From an uncultured Anaerococcus sp. (lineage in GTDB: Bacteria; Bacillota; Clostridia; Tissierellales; Peptoniphilaceae), in contig NZ_CAMXYR010000062.1 in assembly GCF_947253225.1 (NCBI RefSeq), positions 1 through 7,586 of the forward strand: a stretch of 7,586 nucleotides of DNA, written 5' to 3'. Under the pieces are notes generated by a model that was not told the DNA's origin, ran no database searches, and was given only the letters and a program-made list of their open reading frames with translations. The stretch's first letter is position 1; the number at the start of each line of letters is the position of its first letter. Below, in pieces: positions 1 to 6,483 of the stretch. The translations under genes and the position numbers were made by a program.

Positions 1-105
1 GTCTAAAAAGGTATAAAAGTATGCCAGTGATAATAAAAAGATAAATATGACACTTTAAAGGCGATTAGAAAATTAAAGAAAAGCCAGAAGACTTTTAGAT
101 GTAAA

Positions 106-173
106 TGTCAACCCCAAAATGGTCCACAGTTATTATCGGAAAGTGGTCCACATATAGTAAAAAATTGATCACA
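106..173 (+). repeat. Direct repeats resembling an IS21-family terminus (remnant)
   Basis: The nonamer TGGTCCACA occurs exactly at 120-128 and 144-152, and a weaker copy, TTGATCACA, lies at 165-173. The spacings are 24 and 21 bases. A TGTCAACCCC stretch at 106-115 precedes them. A TG-start terminus followed by several spaced copies of a short transposase-binding repeat is the known architecture of IS21-family ends, and this pattern reads inward to the right. No istA/istB gene follows; the ABC transporter gene starts at 345. If the identification is right, this is therefore a solitary or eroded end. The repeats are visible in the sequence; the family assignment is from memory and uncertain. 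Confidence 0.4.
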
Positions 174-178
174 TATCT

Positions 179-196
179 CTTTCCCCTAGGGGAAAG
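179..196. repeat. 18-bp perfect palindrome
   Basis: CTTTCCCCTAGGGGAAAG reads the same on both strands. As RNA it could fold into a 7-bp CTTTCCC/GGGAAAG stem with a CTAG loop. No clear T-run follows (only a TTTT at 200-203), so it is a weak terminator candidate for transcription entering from the left. It could equally be an operator for a dimeric regulator about 80 bases upstream of the promoter -35. It is strikingly GC-rich in a very AT-rich stretch. Confidence 0.55.
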
Positions 197-276
197 GCAT
201 TTTACACAGTCTCTTACAAAAATTTAAAGACCATCATATTTTATTTAAAATTTATGACAGAATAATTTTTTTCGAC

Positions 277-305
277 TAGACGATAAAAAAAAAAGATGAT
301 ATATT
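277..305 (+). promoter_or_regulatory. Predicted sigma-A promoter of the uptake operon
   Basis: A -35-like TAGACG (277-282, four of six consensus bases) and a -10-like TATATT (300-305, five of six) are separated by exactly 17 bases. The predicted start is near 311-313, about 33 bases before the first ATG. The spacer contains an uninterrupted run of ten A (285-294). The Fur-like palindrome begins at 304 and so overlaps the end of the -10 box and the start site. The spacing and overlap support the call; no experimental start site is known to me. Confidence 0.55.
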
Positions 306-320
306 GATATTGATTATCAA
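304..320. promoter_or_regulatory. Fur-like operator (iron box)
   Basis: TTGATATTGATTATCAA has perfect six-base arms, TTGATA and TATCAA, around five bases, and contains the nested perfect inverted repeat TTGAT-T-ATCAA (310-320). Aligned with the classical 19-base Fur box GATAATGATTATCATTATC, positions 306-324 match at 13 of 19, including 13 of the first 14. The site covers the end of the -10 and the expected start site, where Fur normally represses when iron is plentiful. This fits an operon for iron, haem or siderophore uptake. A related regulator of the same superfamily (Zur, PerR) or an unrelated one cannot be excluded from the site alone. Confidence 0.65.
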
Positions 321-344
321 ATAGCACATAGAAAGAAGGTTAAT

Positions 345-2093
345 ATGAAACTTTATAAGAAATTATTTTCCTATATGCCTGAAAGAAAAATCCATGGAAT
401 ACTTGCGGCGATGCTAGCTGTAGTTGGGAATTTGCTACAGTTCTATGCTTATTATTTAATTTGGATTTTGCTTAGAGATGTATTTTGTGGAGAAGATCTA
501 ATGAACCTTAAGATTTTCTCTATAAAAATTCTAGTTCTCTTTGCCAGCTGTAGTATCTTCTACTTTGGCGGGACATGGATGAGTCACTTAGCTGGATTTA
601 GACTTGAAACTAGGCTTCGTGAAAAAGGACTTAGGCATCTACTTAGGGCTTCAAATACTTTTTTTGACACCCATAACTCTGGTGAGGTAAGAAAGATAAT
701 CGACAACAATGTGGAACAAACACACATGATTGTCGCCCACCTCATAACAGATCAAACTATGGCAGCTTTAACTCCTATACTCATGATAGCCTTGACCTTT
801 GCAATTGACATCTATCTTGGAATATTTTTTGTAATCATCATTCTACTCAGTATGTACTTACTCTACAAAATGATAGGAGACCAATCATTTATGAAGAAGT
901 ACATGGAGAAGCTAGATGAAATGAATGCTGGGGCTGTGGAATATGTAAGAGGAATGCCAGTGGTGAAGATCTTCAACACGCCACTTATCGGTTTTACAAA
1001 ACTTTACGACTCAATCATGGTCTATAAGGACATGGTCTACAAATATTCGATGTCCTGCAGGATTCCCTATGTCCTTTTCCAATGGCTTTTAAATATTTTT
1101 ATAATCACGCCAGTCTTTCTAGCGATATTTATGGTTTCAAAAGGACAAGATCCTAATATCTGGTCGGCAAAAATTCTATTTTTCACTTTATTTATGGGAT
1201 TATTTTTCGTAGATCTAATGAAGATTATGTATGTTTCCATGTATGTTTTTCAAGCTAACTCTGCTGTAGATAATCTTGAAAATCTGTTCACAGAGATGAA
1301 AGAAAAAGAAATAGTTTTTGGTACACAAAAAGATTTACAAAAGAAGAATATAATCTTTAAAAATGTTGATTTTTCATACGATGACAAGAATAAGATTTTA
1401 CATAATTTTTCTTTAAATCTTGACGAGAACAAAGTATATGCTCTTGTAGGTAGCTCTGGATCTGGTAAGTCTACCATTGCTAAGTTAATCTCTGGACTAT
1501 ATCCTGTGGATTCTGGAGAAATTTTAATCGGCGACAGAAATATTTCTTCCTACGATGGAGAAAGCTTGATGAAAAATATCGGTATAGTTTTTCAAAATCC
1601 TAAACTATTCCAAGGAATTTCGATTTTTGAAAATGTAAAACTCGCAAATAAAGATGCAGATGATGAAGAGGTCTACAAAGCCTTAAAGCTTGCCCGCTGT
1701 GATGACTTTATAGATAAGTTCAAAGACAAGTACGATGCGATAATAGGTGCTGAAGGGATAAATCTATCTGGTGGCGAGAAACAGAGAATCTCCATTGCGA
1801 GAATATTTTTGAAAGATCCAAAGATAATTATCCTTGATGAAGCTTCTGCTGCTGCAGATCCAGAAAATGAATATGAATTACAGATTGCCTTTAAGGAACT
1901 CATAAAAGATAGGACGACAATTATGATTGCTCATAGGCTTTCTTCGATTCGTGGAGTGGACGAAATTCTACTGGTTGAAGATGGAAAAATTCTAGAGAGA
2001 GGAAGCCACGATGAACTTATGAAGGAAGACAGCAGGTATAAGAAGTTTATCGAAATGTACAATGAAGCAAATGAATGGAGGGTTGATCTATGA
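345..2093 (+). CDS. Half-size ABC transporter, membrane domain fused to ATPase (YbtP/IrtA-like, SiaD-like position)
   Basis: This 582-residue subunit has an exporter-fold membrane domain (about residues 1-310; hydrophobic segments near 17-43, 57-77, 138-157, 158-175, 241-264 and 276-297) followed by a nucleotide-binding domain (about 335-570). Visible motifs are Walker A GSSGSGKST at 369-377, Q-loop Gln417, signature LSGGEKQ at 474-480, Walker B IIILDE with Asp498/Glu499, and switch His530. The D-loop reads SAAAD rather than the usual SALD. There is no siderophore-interaction domain ahead of the membrane part, unlike IrtA. The start is fixed by AGAAGG at 334-339, five bases before the ATG. 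Its stop overlaps the next start by four bases (ATGA), so the two half-transporters are probably made together and heterodimerise in the cytoplasmic membrane. Family members act in both export and siderophore import; the ECF genes and Fur-like site favour import of an iron compound here, which is inference. Confidence 0.85.
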   Translation: MKLYKKLFSYMPERKIHGILAAMLAVVGNLLQFYAYYLIWILLRDVFCGEDLMNLKIFSIKILVLFASCSIFYFGGTWMSHLAGFRLETRLREKGLRHLLRASNTFFDTHNSGEVRKIIDNNVEQTHMIVAHLITDQTMAALTPILMIALTFAIDIYLGIFFVIIILLSMYLLYKMIGDQSFMKKYMEKLDEMNAGAVEYVRGMPVVKIFNTPLIGFTKLYDSIMVYKDMVYKYSMSCRIPYVLFQWLLNIFIITPVFLAIFMVSKGQDPNIWSAKILFFTLFMGLFFVDLMKIMYVSMYVFQANSAVDNLENLFTEMKEKEIVFGTQKDLQKKNIIFKNVDFSYDDKNKILHNFSLNLDENKVYALVGSSGSGKSTIAKLISGLYPVDSGEILIGDRNISSYDGESLMKNIGIVFQNPKLFQGISIFENVKLANKDADDEEVYKALKLARCDDFIDKFKDKYDAIIGAEGINLSGGEKQRISIARIFLKDPKIIILDEASAAADPENEYELQIAFKELIKDRTTIMIAHRLSSIRGVDEILLVEDGKILERGSHDELMKEDSRYKKFIEMYNEANEWRVDL

Positions 2094-3811
2094 AAAACTA
2101 TTTAAAAGATAGATTTGCACTTACGGACAAAGGTGCAGAAGGAACCATCGTTGCGATTAAATATTCTACCTTAAAGAATCTGTCCTACATGCTTCCTATG
2201 TTTCTTCTTATGTATGTCATGCAAGGTCTCTTGGGTCTAGGCAAGTTTAATCTCAAGATTTCGGTGGTTTTATATATAGTAATTGCTCTTATAATGATTT
2301 TCGTAATAAATAAAGATTACATTACAACCTATAATGAAACCTATAAAGAATCTGCAAATTTAAGGATTGAACTTTCTGAAATAATAAAAGATCTTCCCCT
2401 TAGTTTCTATTCAAAAAGAGATTTAACTGATTTTTCTCAAACGATTATGAAGGATGTAGAGACAATTGAGCATGGACTTTGCCACTCTATACCTGGATTT
2501 TACTCATTTTTGATAAATTTAGCCATAGTTTCAGTACTACTTTTAATTGGAAATGTAAAGCTTGGTCTTGCGGTTATAGCACCCATATATTTCTCAATAA
2601 TCTTAAATCTACTTTCAAAGAAGATGCAAAAGAAAGCGACCGAGTCCTACTACAAAGAACAAAGAAAGTCTTCGAAGATGTTTCAAGAACTAATCGATCT
2701 ATCCACTGAAATCAAATCTTACAATTTGACAAAAGAAAAAGAGAAAAACGGAACTTATTTTGTAAGAGATTTGGAAAAGAAACATATAAAAGCAGAGATT
2801 GGTCAAGTAGTGCCTATAGTTTCTGCAACGGTTATAGCAAACTTATCCCTAGCCCTTGCAATTTATGTAGGATTACTCGGTTTGATAAGCAAAGAGATAA
2901 ATATTTTGTACTTTGCCGGATACCTATTTGCATCAGCTAGACTAGTAGATGGTGTGGCAGCCTTCAATCAATTCTACGGAGAATTGATGTACATGGATTC
3001 GCCAATAGAAAAAATAAATGCATTGAGATCAGAAGAGATTCAACCGGGAAGAGAAACAGAATTTAAATCATTTGATATAGAAGGAAAAAATGTAGAATTT
3101 TCTTATCTCGATGACAAAAAAGTCATAGATAATATTTCATTTAGAGCCATTCAAGGCAAGACTACCGCGTTAGTGGGACCATCAGGATGTGGAAAATCAA
3201 CCCTAATAAAATTGGTGGCAAGGCTCTATGATTATGACAGGGGAGAAATCTTAATAGATGGAAAAGAAATAAATAAATCGAGGACAGAAGATTTGTTTAA
3301 ACATATTTCCATGGTGTTCCAAGATGTAATTCTATTTAACGGCTCTGTAATGGAAAATATAAGGCTCGGAAGACCTACTGCAAGTGATGAAGAAGTGCTA
3401 GAAGCTGCAAGGCTAGCGAGCTGTGACGAATTTGTAAAGAAACTTGAGAATGGATATGAAACGGAAATCGGCGAAAATGGCTCTAACTTATCTGGAGGAG
3501 AAAGACAGAGAATATCCATAGCAAGAGCCTTTTTAAAGGATGCAGAAATAATCCTACTAGATGAAATTGCGGCATCGCTTGATGTAGAAAATGAAAAATA
3601 TATCCAAGAATCTCTAAATAAATTAATTAAAAATAAGACGGTGATGATAGTTTCCCATAGAATGAAATCAATCAGAAATGTAGATCAAATCATAGTTATG
3701 AAAGATGGAAAGATAGAAGATTTTGGAAAACACGATGAACTTATAAAAGAAAGTAAAACTTACCAAAAGATGATTGAATCATCTAAAAAATCTGAAGAAT
3801 TTATATATTAA
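2090..3811 (+). CDS. Half-size ABC transporter, membrane domain fused to ATPase (YbtQ/IrtB-like, SiaE-like position)
   Basis: This 573-residue paralogue of the preceding product is its likely heterodimer partner. The membrane domain covers about residues 1-305, with hydrophobic segments near 31-50, 56-74, 137-154, 157-175, 243-265 and 270-285. The ATPase domain (about 328-565) shows Walker A GPSGCGKST at 363-371, Q-loop Gln411, signature LSGGERQ at 467-473, Walker B IILLDE with Asp491/Glu492, a canonical D-loop ASLD (495-498) and switch His523. Both ATP sites of the pair therefore look catalytically competent, unlike many heterodimeric exporters that have one degenerate site. Translation starts inside the previous stop, with GGAGGG at 2077-2082 seven bases upstream. 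The substrate cannot be read from the sequence; in YbtPQ, IrtAB and the streptococcal sia operon, such pairs belong to iron-siderophore or haem acquisition. Confidence 0.85.
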   Translation: MKNYLKDRFALTDKGAEGTIVAIKYSTLKNLSYMLPMFLLMYVMQGLLGLGKFNLKISVVLYIVIALIMIFVINKDYITTYNETYKESANLRIELSEIIKDLPLSFYSKRDLTDFSQTIMKDVETIEHGLCHSIPGFYSFLINLAIVSVLLLIGNVKLGLAVIAPIYFSIILNLLSKKMQKKATESYYKEQRKSSKMFQELIDLSTEIKSYNLTKEKEKNGTYFVRDLEKKHIKAEIGQVVPIVSATVIANLSLALAIYVGLLGLISKEINILYFAGYLFASARLVDGVAAFNQFYGELMYMDSPIEKINALRSEEIQPGRETEFKSFDIEGKNVEFSYLDDKKVIDNISFRAIQGKTTALVGPSGCGKSTLIKLVARLYDYDRGEILIDGKEINKSRTEDLFKHISMVFQDVILFNGSVMENIRLGRPTASDEEVLEAARLASCDEFVKKLENGYETEIGENGSNLSGGERQRISIARAFLKDAEIILLDEIAASLDVENEKYIQESLNKLIKNKTVMIVSHRMKSIRNVDQIIVMKDGKIEDFGKHDELIKESKTYQKMIESSKKSEEFIY

Positions 3812-3816
3812 GGAGG
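3810..3816 (+). promoter_or_regulatory. Ribosome binding site that fixes the S-component start
   Basis: AAGGAGG overlaps the stop codon of the preceding gene and lies five bases before ATG 3822. It is a perfect anti-16S match and selects that ATG over the in-frame ATG at 3774, which lies inside the previous gene and has no comparable site. Confidence 0.85.
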
Positions 3817-3821
3817 AAAAA

Positions 3822-4403
3822 ATGAATAAATTTGGAATTCGAGATTTAATAAATGCAGGAGTATTTTCGCTTTTAACTGTAATGGCACTCTGGTGTGGAG
3901 GTATGATAGGTTTTATACCTGTACTTATGCCCCTAGTTCCATTTGCTTGCGGTTTAGTTTCAGGACCAGTATTTATGCTTTATTCAACAAAGATAGATAA
4001 ATTTGGCATGATCTTAATCATGGGAATAGTATTTGGACTTACATTTTCAATGTCAGGTCATGGAGCGATAGTTCTACCTGCCATAATTTTATTGTCATTA
4101 ATCTGTGAAATTATATTAAAAAAGGGTGGCTATAAGTCAATAAAAACTGCAAGACTAACCTACACAGTCTTTATGATTTTTGCAGCTGCAAATTTAATAC
4201 CAATCTACTTTGCTAGAGATGCCTATTTACAGTCTTTAATCGACCAAGGCTATGGGGCTGAATATGCAGAAAAACTACTCTCAGTTATGCCAAACTGGTC
4301 CTTTATACCTGTAGTTCTACTAGGTATGCTCGGTGGATACATAGGATGTACCATTGGAATTAAAATCTTAAATAAACATTTTAAAAAAGCGGGAATGGCT
4401 TAA
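3822..4403 (+). CDS. ECF transporter S component, MptD / Trep_Strep family (SiaF-like)
   Basis: This 193-residue, highly hydrophobic protein has about six membrane segments (near 12-30, 32-55, 62-76, 83-99, 112-130 and 161-182). Length, the N-terminal IRDLINAGVFSLL stretch and the conserved-looking PFACGLVSGPVFMLY (40-54) and SMSGHGAIVLP (76-86) stretches fit the S-component family annotated as MptD or Trep_Strep, named for its occurrence in treponemes and streptococci. S components bind the substrate in the membrane and topple when they dock on EcfT. The small-residue pattern A12...S16 in helix 1 is where S components usually contact EcfT. His80, with the surrounding methionines, could be a metal or haem ligand; this is speculation. 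The chosen start follows a perfect AAGGAGG site, removing 16 residues from the longest possible frame. The stop overlaps the next start by one base. Haem is the best substrate guess from SiaFGH-type systems, not proven. Confidence 0.8.
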   Translation: MNKFGIRDLINAGVFSLLTVMALWCGGMIGFIPVLMPLVPFACGLVSGPVFMLYSTKIDKFGMILIMGIVFGLTFSMSGHGAIVLPAIILLSLICEIILKKGGYKSIKTARLTYTVFMIFAAANLIPIYFARDAYLQSLIDQGYGAEYAEKLLSVMPNWSFIPVVLLGMLGGYIGCTIGIKILNKHFKKAGMA

Positions 4404-5098
4404 TGAAAATTGATTTTAGGACAAAATTATTCTTAACAATTATCATAGGGGTATCTGCAACAGAAGGTTCCATTAGTATGAGTTATAAATACCTTGGAAT
4501 TTTGTTAGCTATATTTCCATACCTACTTGCAATCCTAGATAAAAAATGGTCCCTTATTGGTAAGGGACTTTTTTATACTGGGATAGCCGTAGTAGGACAG
4601 ATAGTAGCATCCAAGTATCCAAATTCTTATTTAGGGATGGTCTTTAATCTCTACTGCGGAATAATACTTAGAATACTTCCAGGAGTGATGATGGGTTATT
4701 ACACTGTGACAACTACTAAGATGAGCGATCTCGTCTATTCATTAAAAAAGATAAAATTTCCAGACTACATAATCATACCAATTTCTGTAATGTTTAGATT
4801 TTTCTATTCTATAAAAGAAGATTACAAAATCATAGGGGAAGCTATGTACATGCATGGACTTACGATGAAAAACTTCTTTAAAAATCCGGCTAAGATACTG
4901 GGATATAGATTTGTGCCATTACTTATGATTGTATCTCAAACAGCGGACAATGTTGCAATATCTGCTATGACAAGAGGTATGAAAACGAATAAAGAGAGGT
5001 CTTCTATATCAAATGCAAGGTTTAATACGGCGGACTACATCCTACTTAGTTTCGGAATTTATATAATAATATTATTTATAAGGATAAAAATATGCTAG
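4403..5098 (+). CDS. ECF transporter transmembrane subunit EcfT (CbiQ family, SiaG-like)
   Basis: This is a 231-residue membrane protein. Hydrophobic segments lie near 8-20, 30-45, 54-70, 76-98 and 211-228, and the large amphipathic cytoplasmic part (about 100-205) carries the coupling helices that sit in the grooves of the ATPases. The second coupling motif is intact (SAMTRGM, Ala188 to Met193, with Arg191-Gly192). The first, EAMYMHG (146-152), has His151 where the family usually has Arg. Initiation is by the TAATG overlap with the S gene; no strong ribosome binding site is visible, so translation is probably coupled to it. The gene carries a terminator-like hairpin early in its frame (see 4549-4574). 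It links the dedicated S component before it with the double ATPase after it, forming a self-contained (group I) ECF importer. Confidence 0.85.
   Translation: MKIDFRTKLFLTIIIGVSATEGSISMSYKYLGILLAIFPYLLAILDKKWSLIGKGLFYTGIAVVGQIVASKYPNSYLGMVFNLYCGIILRILPGVMMGYYTVTTTKMSDLVYSLKKIKFPDYIIIPISVMFRFFYSIKEDYKIIGEAMYMHGLTMKNFFKNPAKILGYRFVPLLMIVSQTADNVAISAMTRGMKTNKERSSISNARFNTADYILLSFGIYIIILFIRIKIC
4549..4574 (+). terminator. Intrinsic-terminator-like hairpin inside the EcfT coding sequence
   Basis: GTCCCTTA (4549-4556) and TAAGGGAC (4561-4568) form a perfect 8-bp stem closed by a TTGG tetraloop, followed immediately by six T (4569-4574). A run of six A lies upstream at 4541-4546. This has all the parts of a rho-independent terminator in the sense direction and encodes about residues 49-58 of EcfT. 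When ribosomes follow closely it should be suppressed; when translation of the membrane subunit lags it could end transcription and lower the EcfT, EcfA and regulator output. The structure is seen directly; the regulatory role is inferred. Confidence 0.45.
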
Positions 5099-6483
5099 AA
5101 TTTAAAAATTTTTCTCTTTCATTTGTAGAAGTTGGGGGAGAAAATAGAATACTTGAAGATATAAATTTAAAATTTGAAAAGGGAACTATAAATGTCATCA
5201 CAGGCAGATCTGGATGTGGCAAATCATCTCTAATCAAGACTATAAATGGAATTATACCAGAAGTTGATAAGGCAAAGTTAGAAGGGAATCTTTTATTGGA
5301 TGGAGAAACTATTTTGGATATGGATATAACCGACAGATCAAAATTCATCTCAACAGTCTTTCAAAATCCAAAAAATCAATTCTACGCCATTAATTCCCTA
5401 GATGAAATCGCATTTGCACTAGAAAATAGAAATGTTCCAAGGGAGAAAATTTATGAAAAGATAGAATATTTTTCAAAACTACTAAATAGTCAGGATCTTT
5501 TAGGTAAGGATTTATTCAAACTATCTGGGGGGCAGAAACAATTAATAGCTATAAATTCTGTTGCGGTTATGGACAATGAAATATATATTTTCGACGAACC
5601 ATCCGCATCTCTAGACAGAGAATCCATAGAAAAATTGACCCACTGTCTAGAAGTTTTAAAATCCATGGGCAAGATAATAATCATCGCTGAGCATAGACTC
5701 TACTATTTAAAAGAGATAATGGACAGACTACTTTTAATTGAAAATCGGAAAATTTTATCCTATAGTAAAGATAGAATCTCAGAAGAATTACTTGAAAAGC
5801 ACAGACTTAGAACGCTTAAAGACATAGAAAAAGAAGAACTTATAAGTAGCAGCTACGAAGTGAAAAACTTATTTGACCACAGTTTTGATGAAAAAAAATC
5901 GCTTATATGTAGAGAATTTTCCTGCCAATATGAAAAAAATCCCAAGCTATTTGATTTTTCAATCAGCTTTGACCCGGGAATATATTTCATAATAGGAGCA
6001 AATGGAATTGGCAAATCTTCATTTATAAGAAATCTTTGCGGGCTAAATAAGAAGCAAAAGGGCGAATTCTTTTACAAAAATAAAAGAATAAAAAACCATG
6101 GAGACTATATTTCTCTAGTGATGCAGGATGTAAACTATCAGTTATTTACAGAATCCGTTTTAACGGAGATGAAAATAGTAACAGATGATGAAAAAAAGAT
6201 TGAAGAAATATTAAAGAAATTAGAACTCTGGAATAGAAGAGAAAGCCACCCACAGAAATTATCTGGCGGAGAAAAACAGAGACTTGCCCTAGGACTAGCA
6301 ATGGCAAGTTCAAAGGAAATCGTGGTGCTTGACGAACCTACATCTGGACTATGTTTTGAAAATATGAAAAGGTTAATAGGCATATTAAAAGAGATGAAAG
6401 ATGATGGAAAGACCATAATCGTCATAAGCCATGACTATGAATTTATAAAAAATTCGAAAGAAAGTATAGTGGAGTTTGTATGA
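5092..6483 (+). CDS. ECF transporter fused double ATPase EcfA-EcfA' (SiaH-like)
   Basis: The 463 residues contain two complete ABC ATPase domains in one chain, so the ATPase pair of the ECF module is covalently linked. Domain 1 (about 1-240): Walker A GRSGCGKSS at 38-46, Q-loop Gln91, signature LSGGQKQ at 144-150, Walker B IYIFDEP with Asp168/Glu169, D-loop SASLD (171-175), switch His201. Domain 2 (about 265-463) is shorter: Walker A GANGIGKSS at 302-310, Q-loop Gln345, signature LSGGEKQ at 390-396, Walker B VVLDEP with Asp414/Glu415, switch His447. Its D-loop reads SGLC, with Cys421 in place of the usual Asp. The start overlaps the EcfT stop by seven bases and has AAGG at 5080-5083. It hydrolyses ATP on the cytoplasmic face and drives toppling of the S component through EcfT. 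It could in principle serve other S components, but its place in the operon suggests dedication. Confidence 0.88.
   Translation: MLEFKNFSLSFVEVGGENRILEDINLKFEKGTINVITGRSGCGKSSLIKTINGIIPEVDKAKLEGNLLLDGETILDMDITDRSKFISTVFQNPKNQFYAINSLDEIAFALENRNVPREKIYEKIEYFSKLLNSQDLLGKDLFKLSGGQKQLIAINSVAVMDNEIYIFDEPSASLDRESIEKLTHCLEVLKSMGKIIIIAEHRLYYLKEIMDRLLLIENRKILSYSKDRISEELLEKHRLRTLKDIEKEELISSSYEVKNLFDHSFDEKKSLICREFSCQYEKNPKLFDFSISFDPGIYFIIGANGIGKSSFIRNLCGLNKKQKGEFFYKNKRIKNHGDYISLVMQDVNYQLFTESVLTEMKIVTDDEKKIEEILKKLELWNRRESHPQKLSGGEKQRLALGLAMASSKEIVVLDEPTSGLCFENMKRLIGILKEMKDDGKTIIVISHDYEFIKNSKESIVEFV

Larger units (their letters stand above)
1..344. other. Upstream intergenic region without a supported gene
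   Basis: No reading frame here looks like a real gene. All three forward frames are interrupted by stops in the first 75 bases. The longest open stretch (frame 1, about 37-168) has no start codon with a ribosome binding site, and its second half runs through the repeats at 120-173. The region holds, from left to right, IS-end-like repeats (about 106-173), a perfect palindrome (179-196), an AT-rich stretch, and the promoter/operator of the operon (277-320). The first 100 bases show nothing I can name. They could be the decayed end of a neighbouring gene or mobile element. Confidence 0.6.

Noticed and set aside
37..168. Open frame-1 stretch that could be the tail of a protein
   Set aside because: It lacks an initiating codon with a ribosome binding site, is preceded by three in-frame stops, and runs through the TGGTCCACA repeats; the encoded residues resemble no family I can name.
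106..173. CRISPR array
   Set aside because: Repeats are only nine bases, just two are exact, and spacings are too short and uneven for CRISPR.
222..249. Two ATTTAAA copies (222-228 and 243-249) spaced 21 bases as AraC-type binding sites
   Set aside because: Such AT-only heptamers are expected by chance in this base composition and the flanks do not match; kept only as a note.
1250..1477. Minus-strand open frames opposite the transporter genes (also near 1673-1903, 3232-3519, 5076-5348, 5490-5684, 6138-6425 and 6866-7069)
   Set aside because: They are antisense shadows of well-supported coding sequences, several falling on the conserved Walker A and signature regions, with no ribosome binding sites or family features.
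2479..2709. Plus-strand 76-residue frame inside the second half-transporter gene
   Set aside because: It is an out-of-frame overlap with a strongly supported ABC transporter gene and has no independent support.
345..3811. Reading the two half-transporters as a multidrug efflux pair
   Set aside because: The fold alone allows it, but the shared operon with an ECF importer, the Fur-like operator and the sia/ybt-like arrangement favour uptake. It remains an alternative.
3774..3821. Longer N-terminus for the S component beginning at ATG 3774
   Set aside because: It lies inside the preceding gene, has no ribosome binding site, and adds a charged non-family stretch; ATG 3822 follows a perfect AAGGAGG.
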